NCBI GenBank assembly: GCA_017161665.1
Contig: JADFCT010000101.1
Coordinates: 1-10,438, forward strand
Source: Candidatus Sumerlaeota bacterium
GTDB lineage: Bacteria > Sumerlaeota > Sumerlaeia > JADFCT01
DNA: 10,438 bases
Direction: 5' to 3'
Below, piece by piece: positions 1 through 7,369 of this stretch. The notes beneath the pieces were generated by a model, which ran no database searches, was not told the origin of the DNA, and saw nothing but the letters and a program-made list of their open reading frames with translations. The position numbers and the translations under genes are program-made. The first letter of the stretch is position 1. Each line of letters starts with the position of its first letter.

Positions 1-140
1 AGCCCCGAAGGTGGCGACATATACCAGCCCAGGGTGGAGCGACCGATAGGGAGCGGAGCCCTGGGTCAGGGAACAAGCGACTGAGGCGCCGGCGCGCTTT
101 TTGCCGCGTAGCGCGCAAAAAGCGTGACGGCGCCGACGGC
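1..140 (+). repeat. Dispersed repeat, copy A (about 140 bp)
   Basis: This non-coding element reappears in reverse complement at 7441-7579. By hand alignment the two copies are roughly 80-85% identical. They share long exact blocks, for example 25-51 and 110-140 of this copy, and differ mostly in two short stretches near 12-24 and 69-81. Inside it a perfect 10-bp stem (95-104 with 115-124, cgctttttgc / gcaaaaagcg) encloses a 10-base loop, and the stem is identical in the other copy. The left boundary coincides with the window edge, so the element may extend further left. It has no coding capacity and no transposase. It looks like a REP/MITE-like intergenic repeat, but the family is unknown to me. 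Confidence 0.8.
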
Positions 141-182
141 CGTCCATCAGTGGTTTCAAATTTTTGAACGCGCCTTAACAAG

Positions 183-212
183 GAAAGGCGGATCGCAAGC
201 GATCCGCCTTTC
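183..212 (-). terminator. Intrinsic terminator of the secreted 637-aa protein gene
   Basis: A perfect 14-bp inverted repeat (183-196 with 199-212) has only a 2-base spacer. It lies 29 bp past the stop codon of the minus-strand gene ending at 242. Read on the minus strand, the stem is followed by a moderately U-rich stretch (TTTCCTTGTTAA). The position and stem quality support a terminator, although the U-tract is interrupted. Confidence 0.75.
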
Positions 213-241
213 ACTTGATCTTTGTGGGGTCAGAGATTGGA

Positions 242-2155
242 TTAGTACTTGATCACCTGGCTGATTTCCAATTCGGTCATCGTAAAGTCGATGGCCAGTT
301 TCGGGAAATCCGCATTGTTCCACAGCGGGTTGTCCGGGTGATACGGTGTGTAGGCGTCCATGGCCACCGTCCAGCCCCATCCCTCTTCGGGAGCGCCCGG
401 CACGTTGATGACCGGCGTTTCCAGATAGGTTTCATAATAGGATCCCGCAGCCGTGGGCACCGCAAAGGACGGTTCCAGGTTCGGGTCCGGATAGGACACG
501 ATGACGATCATGCTGGAGACTTCGCCGTATTGCGGGCTGAGCCGGAAGCGCACATACCCTTTGTTCAGGTTGACGGCGCCGGCATTCGTCCGAATCTTGG
601 CGCGGGCGCGAACCAGGCCGCCGGCTGTGTCGGCCAGTGTGGGGCCCAGGTTGCTGCTGAAGATCGTGCCGAAGATACGCGCTTCGGCCGTGTAGCCGGA
701 CGGCGCCGAGTCGGCGATCAAATTGATACCGTTCGCGTTGGCGTAGGTCAGAATCGTGCCCGAACCCTGCATACGGTCCTGAATGTCAAAGGGCGCGCTG
801 AAGCCAATCCAGTCGCCGGCGTCGGCCAGAGCCTGACCGCTGGCCTTGAAGAGGGAAACGAGATGATCGGCATTGCCGTCTTGCGGACGCGGCACAATTT
901 CCACGATCAGGCGGTCGATGTTGATCCGGGCGCCGGTCACGCGACCCATCACGGGCTGGCCGGCGTTATTGTAGCTGGCAATGTTATAGGCGTCGGGTAG
1001 ATCAATGTAGTCCAGGTGGACCGCAACGACACCGGTGGTCAGTTCCGCATAATTGCCGCCGTAGTAGTAGTGACGCAGGTTGACCTGATTGTTGTTGGCC
1101 ATCAGCGCCGTATTGGCATAGGTCGCCGACGGGTCATAGCGCAGCTCGGAGTTGATACCGCGGGCCGACAGCGTGACATCCCAAGTGCCGTCTTCCTGCT
1201 GATAGAAGCCCGGGGAGATGCGGGAACGGATGCCGGGGATCATGCCGGCATCTTCGGCATCGGACGACACGGTCCACGTCACGCGGAAGAGGGCGTTATC
1301 GGGCCAGGCTTCACCGAATTGAATCATGTAGTTGGACCAGGCGCCGAACATGACGGCGGTGGGATTGTCCACGGGCGTGGAGTCCATGCCCAGTGAATCC
1401 AGCCCCGTGCCGCTGCGGGTGATGTTCGCGAAGTCGTTATCCGGGAACCGAACCACCGGATCTTCCGTCGTGTTCAACCCTTCCCAGAAGCCCTGGAAGT
1501 CGCCGACAGCCGGATTGAAGTCCACGCCGCCCATGGCCTTGACCAGGTTGTCCGGCTCGTAGGCTTCCACGAGGGGGCCGTTGAAAATTTCCGAAGGACG
1601 GTTGGCGGTGGATGTCTTGATCCAGACGTTGGCCACCATGGCTGAGGTGATGCCATCACCGGCCATGAGGGAGATCATTTGTTTGCTCACGCTGGGGAAG
1701 CCATAGGGTTTTTCGCCCAGGTAGATTTCCGGCACGTCCGGGCCGGCGCCCGTGAACAAATCCGAGACCGCGCGCACAACCGGATACGCCGTCTTCTGGA
1801 TGATACTCTTATGAGCGGGAATGGCGCCATCCATCTCAAAGGCGGCTTCCTGCTCCGGTGTCAGGCGTGAGATCCCGCCAATCGACAGATTGCGGGCGCC
1901 ATTGCCTGCGCTAAAACCAATGCCCAGAATGGGCTCGGTTTCCGTCGTCGAATCCTCGTCACTGACCAGGTCGGCGAAATTCAATCCCTGATAGATGTAG
2001 TAATTGTCCGCTGTCTGCCCCAATTCGGGATTCGAAGCGGTCAACTCGATGTCCGGCCCAAACATCAGAACCGGAATGTCGGTCTGCGCGAAAAGATTGC
2101 CCGCGCCCAGTACGGCGATGGAGACCGCCAGCGCAAATGGTAGAGCTTTCCTCAT
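242..2155 (-). CDS. Secreted protein with two tandem beta-rich modules, unknown family
   Basis: The product is 637 aa and is exported. Residues 1-24 form a Sec signal peptide: positively charged MRK, a hydrophobic core (ALPFALAVSIAVLGAG) and a probable cleavage near LFAQ-TD. The start at 2155 is chosen because a strong Shine-Dalgarno (AAGGGGGA) lies about 8 nt upstream and the signal peptide begins there; an in-frame ATG at 2233 would bury the signal 26 residues in. The mature part is rich in Gly, Asn, Asp, Thr and aromatic residues, with a predicted beta-sandwich character. Residues about 219-422 and 448-633 look like a tandem duplication: each starts GDF/GDW-xGF, has a central VMFG / RIFG strand, an R-x-R-[IL]-S strand (310-314, 536-540), and ends in an I-D-x(5)-EI-like strand. 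I see no catalytic motif, lipobox, membrane anchor or sorting tail. A carbohydrate-binding or matrix role is inference only. It is a single-gene unit with its own promoter and terminator. Confidence 0.85.
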   Translation of the reverse strand: MRKALPFALAVSIAVLGAGNLFAQTDIPVLMFGPDIELTASNPELGQTADNYYIYQGLNFADLVSDEDSTTETEPILGIGFSAGNGARNLSIGGISRLTPEQEAAFEMDGAIPAHKSIIQKTAYPVVRAVSDLFTGAGPDVPEIYLGEKPYGFPSVSKQMISLMAGDGITSAMVANVWIKTSTANRPSEIFNGPLVEAYEPDNLVKAMGGVDFNPAVGDFQGFWEGLNTTEDPVVRFPDNDFANITRSGTGLDSLGMDSTPVDNPTAVMFGAWSNYMIQFGEAWPDNALFRVTWTVSSDAEDAGMIPGIRSRISPGFYQQEDGTWDVTLSARGINSELRYDPSATYANTALMANNNQVNLRHYYYGGNYAELTTGVVAVHLDYIDLPDAYNIASYNNAGQPVMGRVTGARINIDRLIVEIVPRPQDGNADHLVSLFKASGQALADAGDWIGFSAPFDIQDRMQGSGTILTYANANGINLIADSAPSGYTAEARIFGTIFSSNLGPTLADTAGGLVRARAKIRTNAGAVNLNKGYVRFRLSPQYGEVSSMIVIVSYPDPNLEPSFAVPTAAGSYYETYLETPVINVPGAPEEGWGWTVAMDAYTPYHPDNPLWNNADFPKLAIDFTMTELEISQVIKY

Positions 2156-2354
2156 GAAACATTCCCCCTTTTCAGGTTCCCAATAAATTTTATGAAGAAC
2201 GGAGGTTCGTTCGCCGGACTTACCGACTCGCAAGTGGGCGACCGCCCCTGTGTTTCAACCGAACCCAGTTACCCGTCTTCGAACCTCACACCCTTGCCCG
2301 GTGGGGAGCGACGCAACGCGAATGCGACGAACCATACCATGACAAAGTTACCTT

Positions 2355-2383
2355 CCTATACGCGGCGCCCCTTCGGAAGTCAA
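2355..2383 (-). promoter_or_regulatory. Sigma70-type promoter for the 637-aa secreted protein gene
   Basis: On the minus strand, TTGACT (2378-2383) and TATAGG (2355-2360) are separated by 17 bp. An 8-A tract on the minus strand (2386-2393) sits immediately upstream of the -35 and could act as an UP element. Transcription would start near 2348, giving a leader of about 190 nt. Confidence 0.55.
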
Positions 2384-2466
2384 TGTTTTTTTTAGCCCAA
2401 TCTTTTCCGAATGTGCGCGCCCGATCTCCCCGTCTGTCCGAAACGCGATGCCCGGGCACAAGGCCC

Positions 2467-2495
2467 TTGACGGGAGACCGATTGCTTTATACTAT
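2467..2495 (+). promoter_or_regulatory. Sigma70-type promoter for the corrinoid protein gene
   Basis: TTGACG (2467-2472) lies 17 bp upstream of TACTAT (2490-2495); an overlapping TATACT (2488-2493) would give a 15-bp spacer. The predicted start near 2502 leaves a leader of about 105 nt before the ATG at 2608. A perfect palindrome (2449-2458) lies 8 bp upstream of the -35. Confidence 0.55.
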
Positions 2496-2607
2496 GGTGT
2501 ATTCTCGTGAGTCAACTGTTTTGTTCTTGTTTGGAAGCGCGAGACGATCAGCCCATTTGTGTTCGGCTCGGGGCATGATTCGCACATTATGACATGGGAG
2601 ATTCAGG

Positions 2608-3276
2608 ATGCCTGATTTTCAAGCAATCGCCGAAGCGTTAATTGCCGGTAAAACGGACAAGGACGCGCGATATCCGCCAAAACTCGTCGGACAACCCGGT
2701 GTCAAAGAACTGGTCCAGGCCGCCATCGACGACGGCGCCACCCCCAATGACGTGTTGACTCAAGGGCTGATTGCCGGCATGGAAGTCATCGGTCAGCGCT
2801 TTCGCGATTCCGAAATATTTGTTCCCGAAGTCCTGATCGCCGCCAAGGCCATGCACGCGGGACTGGATATTCTGCGCCCCCTGTTGGCCGAATCGGATTA
2901 TAAAGCCCACGGCACGTTCATTATCGGCACCGTCGAAGGCGACCTCCACGACATCGGCAAGAACCTGGTGGCCATGATGGTCGAAGGCGCCGGCTTCAAG
3001 GTCATCGACCTCGGCGTGGATGTGTCGGTCCAAAAATTTGTCGAAACCGCCAAAGAAAATCCCGGCGCCATCGTGGGCATGTCGGCCCTCTTGACCACGA
3101 CCATGCCGGCCATGGGCAAAACGATTCAAGCCCTGAAGGAAGCGGGACTGGACAATCCCACCATCATTGGTGGCGCGCCCACCACACAGAAGTTCGCCGA
3201 CGAAATCGGCGCCTCTCTGTTCGCCGCCGACCCGACGACGGCCATTGAAAAAATCAAGGCGCTGCTGGCGGCCTGA
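2608..3276 (+). CDS. Corrinoid (B12)-binding methyltransferase cognate protein, MtaC/MtbC/MttC-like
   Basis: This 222-aa cytoplasmic protein carries a corrinoid cofactor that shuttles methyl groups between a substrate methyltransferase and an acceptor such as a second methyltransferase or tetrahydrofolate. Residues about 31-95 match the helical cap (B12-binding-2) domain. Residues about 100-222 form the Rossmann-like B12-binding domain. The base-off/His-on signature is intact: D112-x-H114-x-x-G117, then 41 residues to S159-x-L161, then 26 residues to GG (188-189); H114 is the predicted lower cobalt ligand. The length is normal for the stand-alone family (about 210-220 aa). The start is supported by GGGAG 7 nt upstream. 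No methyltransferase (MtaB, MtbB, MttB or MtxB type), MtbA-like protein or reactivating ATPase (RamA type) is nearby, so the substrate cannot be assigned. It stands alone, with its own promoter upstream and a large hairpin downstream. Confidence 0.93.
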   Translation: MPDFQAIAEALIAGKTDKDARYPPKLVGQPGVKELVQAAIDDGATPNDVLTQGLIAGMEVIGQRFRDSEIFVPEVLIAAKAMHAGLDILRPLLAESDYKAHGTFIIGTVEGDLHDIGKNLVAMMVEGAGFKVIDLGVDVSVQKFVETAKENPGAIVGMSALLTTTMPAMGKTIQALKEAGLDNPTIIGGAPTTQKFADEIGASLFAADPTTAIEKIKALLAA

Positions 3277-3302
3277 TCGCGTTCGCTCTTCAATCAAAAC
3301 GA

Positions 3303-3388
3303 GACAGGATTTACAGGATTCACAGGATGTTTCTTCCATTTCGGCGCAGCCGAAAGGAGGAAATCCTGCGAATCCTGTTCATCCTGTC
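3303..3388. terminator. Long hairpin of 'acaggatt' units, likely bidirectional terminator
   Basis: Arm 3303-3330 contains three acaggat-type units. Arm 3361-3388 contains their near reverse complement (aatcctg-type units), with a few mismatches. The interior adds a perfect 7-bp stem, TTTCGGC-GCA-GCCGAAA (3339-3355), flanked by further pairing (3333-3337 with 3356-3360), so the whole 86 bp can fold into one long hairpin. On the plus strand it is followed by TTTTTT (3393-3398), which makes a good terminator for the corrinoid gene ending 27 bp upstream. On the minus strand it follows the beta-helix gene ending at 3397 and leads into a TTTT-containing stretch. Similar 'acaggatt' repeat hairpins are common dispersed intergenic elements in environmental bacteria. 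Confidence 0.75.
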
Positions 3389-3396
3389 ACAATTTT

Positions 3397-4659
3397 TTAA
3401 TACAGGCGCCACACCGTCACGCCCCCGTGAAGGGGAATGGGATATTCATAGGCCCCCATGTCCAGGTTCGAGCCGTCTCCTCGCGGTTCCCGAACGGAAT
3501 CAATCGGGCGCAGGCGACCGTCCAGATCTCGGACGACGCCGTGGATCGAGCCGCCCGCGTCGATGGCCGGCGAATCCGGGCGCAAATGAAAATCGCGCAG
3601 GGGATCAACAAAGGCCGGATCGGCGGCGATGTTAAAATTCCCGCCCGTCCAGCCCTGGACGCAGGAATAAAGCGGCGCGGTCGATTGCAGAATCTGATCG
3701 TCTTGGGCGGATTGGGTTTCCGGGCCGTCATTGTTCCAGAAAATGCAGTTCTTGAACACCAGGATCTGGCTGTCCAGCATCCCGCCGCACCGCGTCTGCG
3801 CGTGATTGGAGACCAGTGTGTTGTGGAGAAAGACGCCGCGTTGTCCGCTCAGGGCGCCCCCCGCTTCCGCCCGATTTCCGACGAAGAGATTGTTGCGCCA
3901 ATGGCCGTCGCCCGCCGCCGCGCCGCCGCCTGCCGCCAGGGACTGGTTGCCCGCGATGTGATTGCCTTCCACCCAGGCGTCACAGGCGAAAAGTCCGCCG
4001 CCGGGACCGGAGGCGGTATTGCTCTGGATGAAATTGGACCAAATCTCGCCGCCACATTCGGCCAACCCGCCGCCACGGCCAGAGGTGGTCAGCGTCGAGG
4101 TCGTCCAGGCGCGATTGCTTTCGATGCGATTGCCTTCGATCCGGCCGGCGCATTGAAAGAGGCCGCCGCCGCGGGGATCGTCGCCCGTCCGGCCTTCCGC
4201 CGTATTGCTGGTGATGCGATTGGCTCGAATCGTGGCGCGCGTTCCCTGGCCATGGATCCCACCGCCCTGCGCGGCGCGGCCGCCTGTGAGGGTCACGCCC
4301 GTCAACAGACACGCCGCCGTCTCCCGACCGTCAAACCGCGCCACCGATCCTTGATTGTCGGCATCGATCACGGTCGCGTCGACAACGTCCGGATCGTCCG
4401 GGTCCTGCGACCGGACGGTAATGTCGGCGCCTCTGAATTGCAGCGTTTCGACATATCGTCCCGGCGCGAGGATAATCACATCGCCGGAGATGGCCTGGTC
4501 AATGGCCTCCTGAATCCGCGCCGTGTCGCCGCTGCCGTCCGCTTCCACGCGCCATTCCCGCGCGGCGCTGTCTCGCGTTGCGGCGAGGGCCATCCAGGCG
4601 ACACATCCTACAAAAAGGGACAGCGAGGGGATGGACCTGGCCGGGGACCGCTGTGTCAT
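3397..4659 (-). CDS. Secreted right-handed parallel beta-helix protein with choice-of-anchor-Q-like C-terminus
   Basis: The product is 420 aa. Residues 1 to about 33 are a Sec signal peptide (hydrophobic LSLFVGCVAWMALAA, cleavage probably near SAA-RE); C19 is not in a good lipobox because the hydrophobic core continues past it. Residues 43-70 (GSGDTARIQEAI, then GDVIILAPGRYVE) are the usual N-terminal cap of pectin-lyase-like beta-helices. Residues about 75-310 hold successive coils with repeated GGG[IL], N-x-I and SN-x-A steps (for example RATIRANRITSN, GRIEGNRIESN, AWVEGNHIAGN). The C-terminus has ADPAFVDP (346-353), SPAIDAG (363-369), DLDGRLRP and DMGAYEY (400-406), the motif set often called choice-of-anchor Q. 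No sorting tail follows. The start is set by GAGGGGG about 5 nt upstream; the frame is open far upstream into the neighbouring gene but has no protein-like content there. It lies 11 bp after the lipoprotein gene, so co-transcription is likely. No catalytic residues can be named. Confidence 0.88.
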   Translation of the reverse strand: MTQRSPARSIPSLSLFVGCVAWMALAATRDSAAREWRVEADGSGDTARIQEAIDQAISGDVIILAPGRYVETLQFRGADITVRSQDPDDPDVVDATVIDADNQGSVARFDGRETAACLLTGVTLTGGRAAQGGGIHGQGTRATIRANRITSNTAEGRTGDDPRGGGLFQCAGRIEGNRIESNRAWTTSTLTTSGRGGGLAECGGEIWSNFIQSNTASGPGGGLFACDAWVEGNHIAGNQSLAAGGGAAAGDGHWRNNLFVGNRAEAGGALSGQRGVFLHNTLVSNHAQTRCGGMLDSQILVFKNCIFWNNDGPETQSAQDDQILQSTAPLYSCVQGWTGGNFNIAADPAFVDPLRDFHLRPDSPAIDAGGSIHGVVRDLDGRLRPIDSVREPRGDGSNLDMGAYEYPIPLHGGVTVWRLY

Positions 4660-4670
4660 GACAACCCCCT

Positions 4671-7178
4671 CTATCGCCCCACAAAGACCTGCATTTCGTG
4701 GATGGACCAGTACTTCCCGTCCACCTGTCCTGTTTGAACGATTCGCAGCCAGCGGCCGGATTTGGGTCGCGTCAGAATATCGGTTATCGCGCCAGCGCCG
4801 GCGCCCGTCGCCACGGGTTCGCCCCATGCGCTGGCGTCGCTCGACACATACACGGCATAGCCGCGGGGATAGTCGTCCGCTGACGGGCTCGTGTCGAGCG
4901 TCACGCGCAGGACGCGCGCCTCGACGCCCAGATCGACATGGAACCATTGCCCCGGCGCCTGGCTGGTTCCCGTATCCCAGCGGGTGGAGCGGTCGCCATC
5001 GAAGGCCGCGTCGGCGTTCTCTGAATGATTGGACGCCGTGGCCTTCCACTTGTTCCGGGGCAGTTCCAGTTCCAACACGTCCCGCTCCTCCAACAGGGCA
5101 AAAGCCCGGTCCACACGCGCTTTGTCCGCCGTATCCTTGCAGGCCGTCAACACGGTCTTGAAGGCCCCCATCGCCTGCGGGCCAACCGCGGCGTCATCAA
5201 AATATTTTTCCAGGACATCCAGTGTCGCCGCGTCGGCGCGGCGCGACAGCGATTCGATGACCTGTCGCTTTTCTTCATCCCGCGGCGCCGCGTCCAACAG
5301 TTTTTCATAGCGCGCCAGGGTCGCTTCCGTTTCGCCGCCGTCCGGCAATTCCAGCATCCGCAGGGCGCCACGGGCCGACAGAACCTTGAGCGTCGTGGAT
5401 GGCGCCTGGGCGGCCAGCTCGATCACGCGGTCCAGAGGCGTCGCGTCGGGCCATTCCGCCAACGCCCGGGTCGCCGCCTCCCGAACGCCTTCGTGTCCGT
5501 CATTCAACGCCAGTTGAATCGTGTGGAGCGCTTTGGGATTGCCGATTTGGCCCAACAGGGCCATCATGCGGGCCCGGGCGGGCGCCTCGGCCGTGGCCAT
5601 GGCCAACAGCAATTGCGACGTCATCTGCCCATCATCGCCCCCCTGGCGGATGGCCGAGGTGATTGATTTTTCCAACAGATCCATCTGGGTGTCCGCCACC
5701 AGTCCGAATAATCGCAGCAGCGCCTTCAGTTGGGTTCCGTCCGTCACGTCACCCAGCCCCTTCAATGCCGCCGTCCGGACCCCGGCGTCCGGATCCGTCA
5801 CACGCGCCATGATTGCGTCCGCCGCGTCCCGATGCCGTCGCGCCACCAGCGCGTCCACACCCACCCGGCGCACGGCCGCCTCACGATCCTTCAACAAGTC
5901 CATCAGCGCCTGATCGACATCCGTTCCCGGCAACCGCGCCAGACTCTCCGCCGCCACTGGGGACACCGCATCGCCCGCCGCGGCCAGATGGGCCAAGGGA
6001 ACCACGCAAGACACGTCGCCCACCGCCGCCAAGGCCCGGGCCGCTTCCATTCGCGTCCCCTCATCAGACGACTTCAGCAGCGGGGTGACATAGGGCCCGG
6101 CCACCCGGTCCCCCCGTGCGGCCAAAGCGGCGAGGGTCATGACCTGGGTGTCCACGTCCAGATCCGGCAAGCGCGCGCCGTACATTTTGACCACATCCTC
6201 GCCGTCCATTTCGGCCAGGGCCGCGACGGCGGCTTCACGCACCGGACGTTCCGGATCGGTCAGGGCCGAGGCGACCACCGATCCGGCTTTGGCCCCCATC
6301 ACCCTCGCCAGCCCGCCATAGGCCGCCGCACGGGTCAGAGCCGGATTATCCGACCGCGCCAGATCGCGGAACAGGACGGTCGCCTGTCCCTTGAGGTCGG
6401 CGCGCGCCAGTCCTTCGGCGACGCGGATCAGGGCGTCCTCCCGCGCCCGGGACAGAGGGGCCTCCTCAACGGTCAATGCCAGGAGCGCCTGCATGGATGC
6501 CTCAGAGGCGATGCGTCCCAGGGCCGTGATCGCCCGCTGTCGGAGCGCTTGCGCTTCCGCCGGTCCCAGTTCCTTTTCCAGCCCATCGCCCGAAGCGATA
6601 CCGGCCAGCAGGTCCACGGCCCCCGCCGTCCGGCGAGCGCCCAGCGTATCGATCAGCCCCATGGCTTCGGGCCAGACGACCTTGTCCTTCAGCGCCGCCA
6701 ACAGGACGGCGTCCGCCTGAGGCGAGGTATTCTGTTCCAAGGCATACCGGGCCATCTCGCTCATTTTGGGATCGGTTAGCAATGCCCCCAGCGGCGCCAC
6801 GGAAGCCTCGCCGCCCACTGTCGCCAGCAATCGGCACACGAATTCCCGGCCCGCATCGGTGGTGGTGGGTTTCGCCAGGACCGCCAGCAACTCGGCCTCA
6901 ATCGTCGGATAGTCTGACGGCGGCGCCTTCAGGATTTGTTGTTCCAGGATGCGAACCGAGTCCGTCGAACGCTGGAGGTCGTAAGTAATCAAGGGCTGAT
7001 AGGCCGTTGAGATTGACGGGATCGGAACCGGCTTTTCCCCCGGGGCGAAGGCGCGGCCGGTCGCGGGCGCGGCCGATTCGTCCTCGGGTGGGCGCTGGGC
7101 GACGCAACCGACGGCCACCACAAGGGCGAATACGGCGCAAACCGCCTTGAGCGTATTGAGATGATTCCATCGGGTCAT
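4671..7178 (-). CDS. HEAT-repeat lipoprotein with C-terminal discoidin (F5/8 type C) domain
   Basis: The product is 835 aa. Residues 1-24 form a lipoprotein signal (hydrophobic AVCAVFALVVAVG) followed by C25, the likely lipidated cysteine; A-V-G-C is an acceptable though not ideal lipobox. After a Pro/Ala-rich linker (26-60), residues about 90-690 are an alpha solenoid of HEAT-type repeats, for example TDPERPVREAAVAALAEM (307-324), SSDEGTRMEAARALAAVGD (370-388), TDPDAGVRTAALKGLGD (461-477) and NDGHEGVREAATRALAEW (559-576). Residues about 708-835 match an F5/8 type C (discoidin) carbohydrate-binding domain: AFDGDRSTRW (725-734), QWFHVDLG (744-751), YAVYVSSDASAW (774-785), and WLRIVQTG with WSIHEMQVF (824-832). 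The start at 7178 is fixed by GGAGG 6 nt upstream; an in-frame ATG at 7289 lies at or just upstream of the predicted transcription start. It heads a two-gene operon with the beta-helix gene. A surface scaffold or glycan-binding role is inference; no enzyme domain is present. Confidence 0.92.
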   Translation of the reverse strand: MTRWNHLNTLKAVCAVFALVVAVGCVAQRPPEDESAAPATGRAFAPGEKPVPIPSISTAYQPLITYDLQRSTDSVRILEQQILKAPPSDYPTIEAELLAVLAKPTTTDAGREFVCRLLATVGGEASVAPLGALLTDPKMSEMARYALEQNTSPQADAVLLAALKDKVVWPEAMGLIDTLGARRTAGAVDLLAGIASGDGLEKELGPAEAQALRQRAITALGRIASEASMQALLALTVEEAPLSRAREDALIRVAEGLARADLKGQATVLFRDLARSDNPALTRAAAYGGLARVMGAKAGSVVASALTDPERPVREAAVAALAEMDGEDVVKMYGARLPDLDVDTQVMTLAALAARGDRVAGPYVTPLLKSSDEGTRMEAARALAAVGDVSCVVPLAHLAAAGDAVSPVAAESLARLPGTDVDQALMDLLKDREAAVRRVGVDALVARRHRDAADAIMARVTDPDAGVRTAALKGLGDVTDGTQLKALLRLFGLVADTQMDLLEKSITSAIRQGGDDGQMTSQLLLAMATAEAPARARMMALLGQIGNPKALHTIQLALNDGHEGVREAATRALAEWPDATPLDRVIELAAQAPSTTLKVLSARGALRMLELPDGGETEATLARYEKLLDAAPRDEEKRQVIESLSRRADAATLDVLEKYFDDAAVGPQAMGAFKTVLTACKDTADKARVDRAFALLEERDVLELELPRNKWKATASNHSENADAAFDGDRSTRWDTGTSQAPGQWFHVDLGVEARVLRVTLDTSPSADDYPRGYAVYVSSDASAWGEPVATGAGAGAITDILTRPKSGRWLRIVQTGQVDGKYWSIHEMQVFVGR

Positions 7179-7298
7179 GATCGTCCTCCAAGGTATGGTT
7201 AACATAAAAAGCGGGTTGGGACAGTCGGTCTGTCCACGCGGATCCGCCGATCCGAAACCGAAAGGCGTTCGGGTGAACCTGTTTTCCACTTACCTTGC

Positions 7299-7328
7299 TT
7301 TATAGTGAATCCCGCGCCCGCCCGTCAA
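7299..7328 (-). promoter_or_regulatory. Sigma70-type promoter for the lipoprotein/beta-helix operon
   Basis: On the minus strand, TTGACG (7323-7328) and TATAAA (7299-7304) are separated by 18 bp. Transcription would begin near 7292, about 115 nt upstream of the ATG at 7178. The -35 is identical to that of the corrinoid gene promoter. Confidence 0.6.
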
Positions 7329-7369
7329 GACATTCGCCGGCCGGCGTGGCAACGGCTGGCCCCTGGAGC

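Larger units (their letters stand above)
2156..2607. other. Divergent intergenic region with two promoters and long leaders
   Basis: This 452-bp spacer separates two divergent genes. Short open frames here (for example 2192-2395 and 2383-2592) lack ribosome binding sites and protein-like composition, so I treat it as non-coding. It holds a minus-strand promoter (2355-2383), a plus-strand promoter (2467-2495), and a perfect 10-bp palindrome TGCCCGGGCA at 2449-2458 just upstream of the latter's -35, a possible operator. The leader of the minus gene is about 190 nt and contains small hairpins at 2197-2212 and 2236-2247. I looked for cobalamin and cyclic-di-GMP riboswitch landmarks and found no convincing match. 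Confidence 0.6.

Noticed and set aside
2156..2348. Cobalamin riboswitch in the divergent spacer, suggested by the nearby B12 protein
   Set aside because: The leader belongs to the opposite-strand gene and I could not find the conserved B12-box arrangement; only loose GC-rich similarity.
3427..4737. A 436-aa plus-strand open frame opposite the 420-aa beta-helix gene
   Set aside because: It is antisense to a clear gene, rich in Arg/Ala/Gly from GC-rich codons, has no recognisable domain, and runs through the neighbour's end. It is a shadow of the real frame.
4660..5049. N-terminal extension of the 420-aa beta-helix protein by 130 residues
   Set aside because: The extension overlaps the discoidin domain of the lipoprotein gene in another frame; the signal peptide and Shine-Dalgarno place the start at 4659.
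5730..6779. A 349-aa plus-strand open frame opposite the HEAT lipoprotein
   Set aside because: The His/Arg/Gln-rich translation is the complement of the regular HEAT repeats; the minus frame has the lipobox, repeats and discoidin domain.
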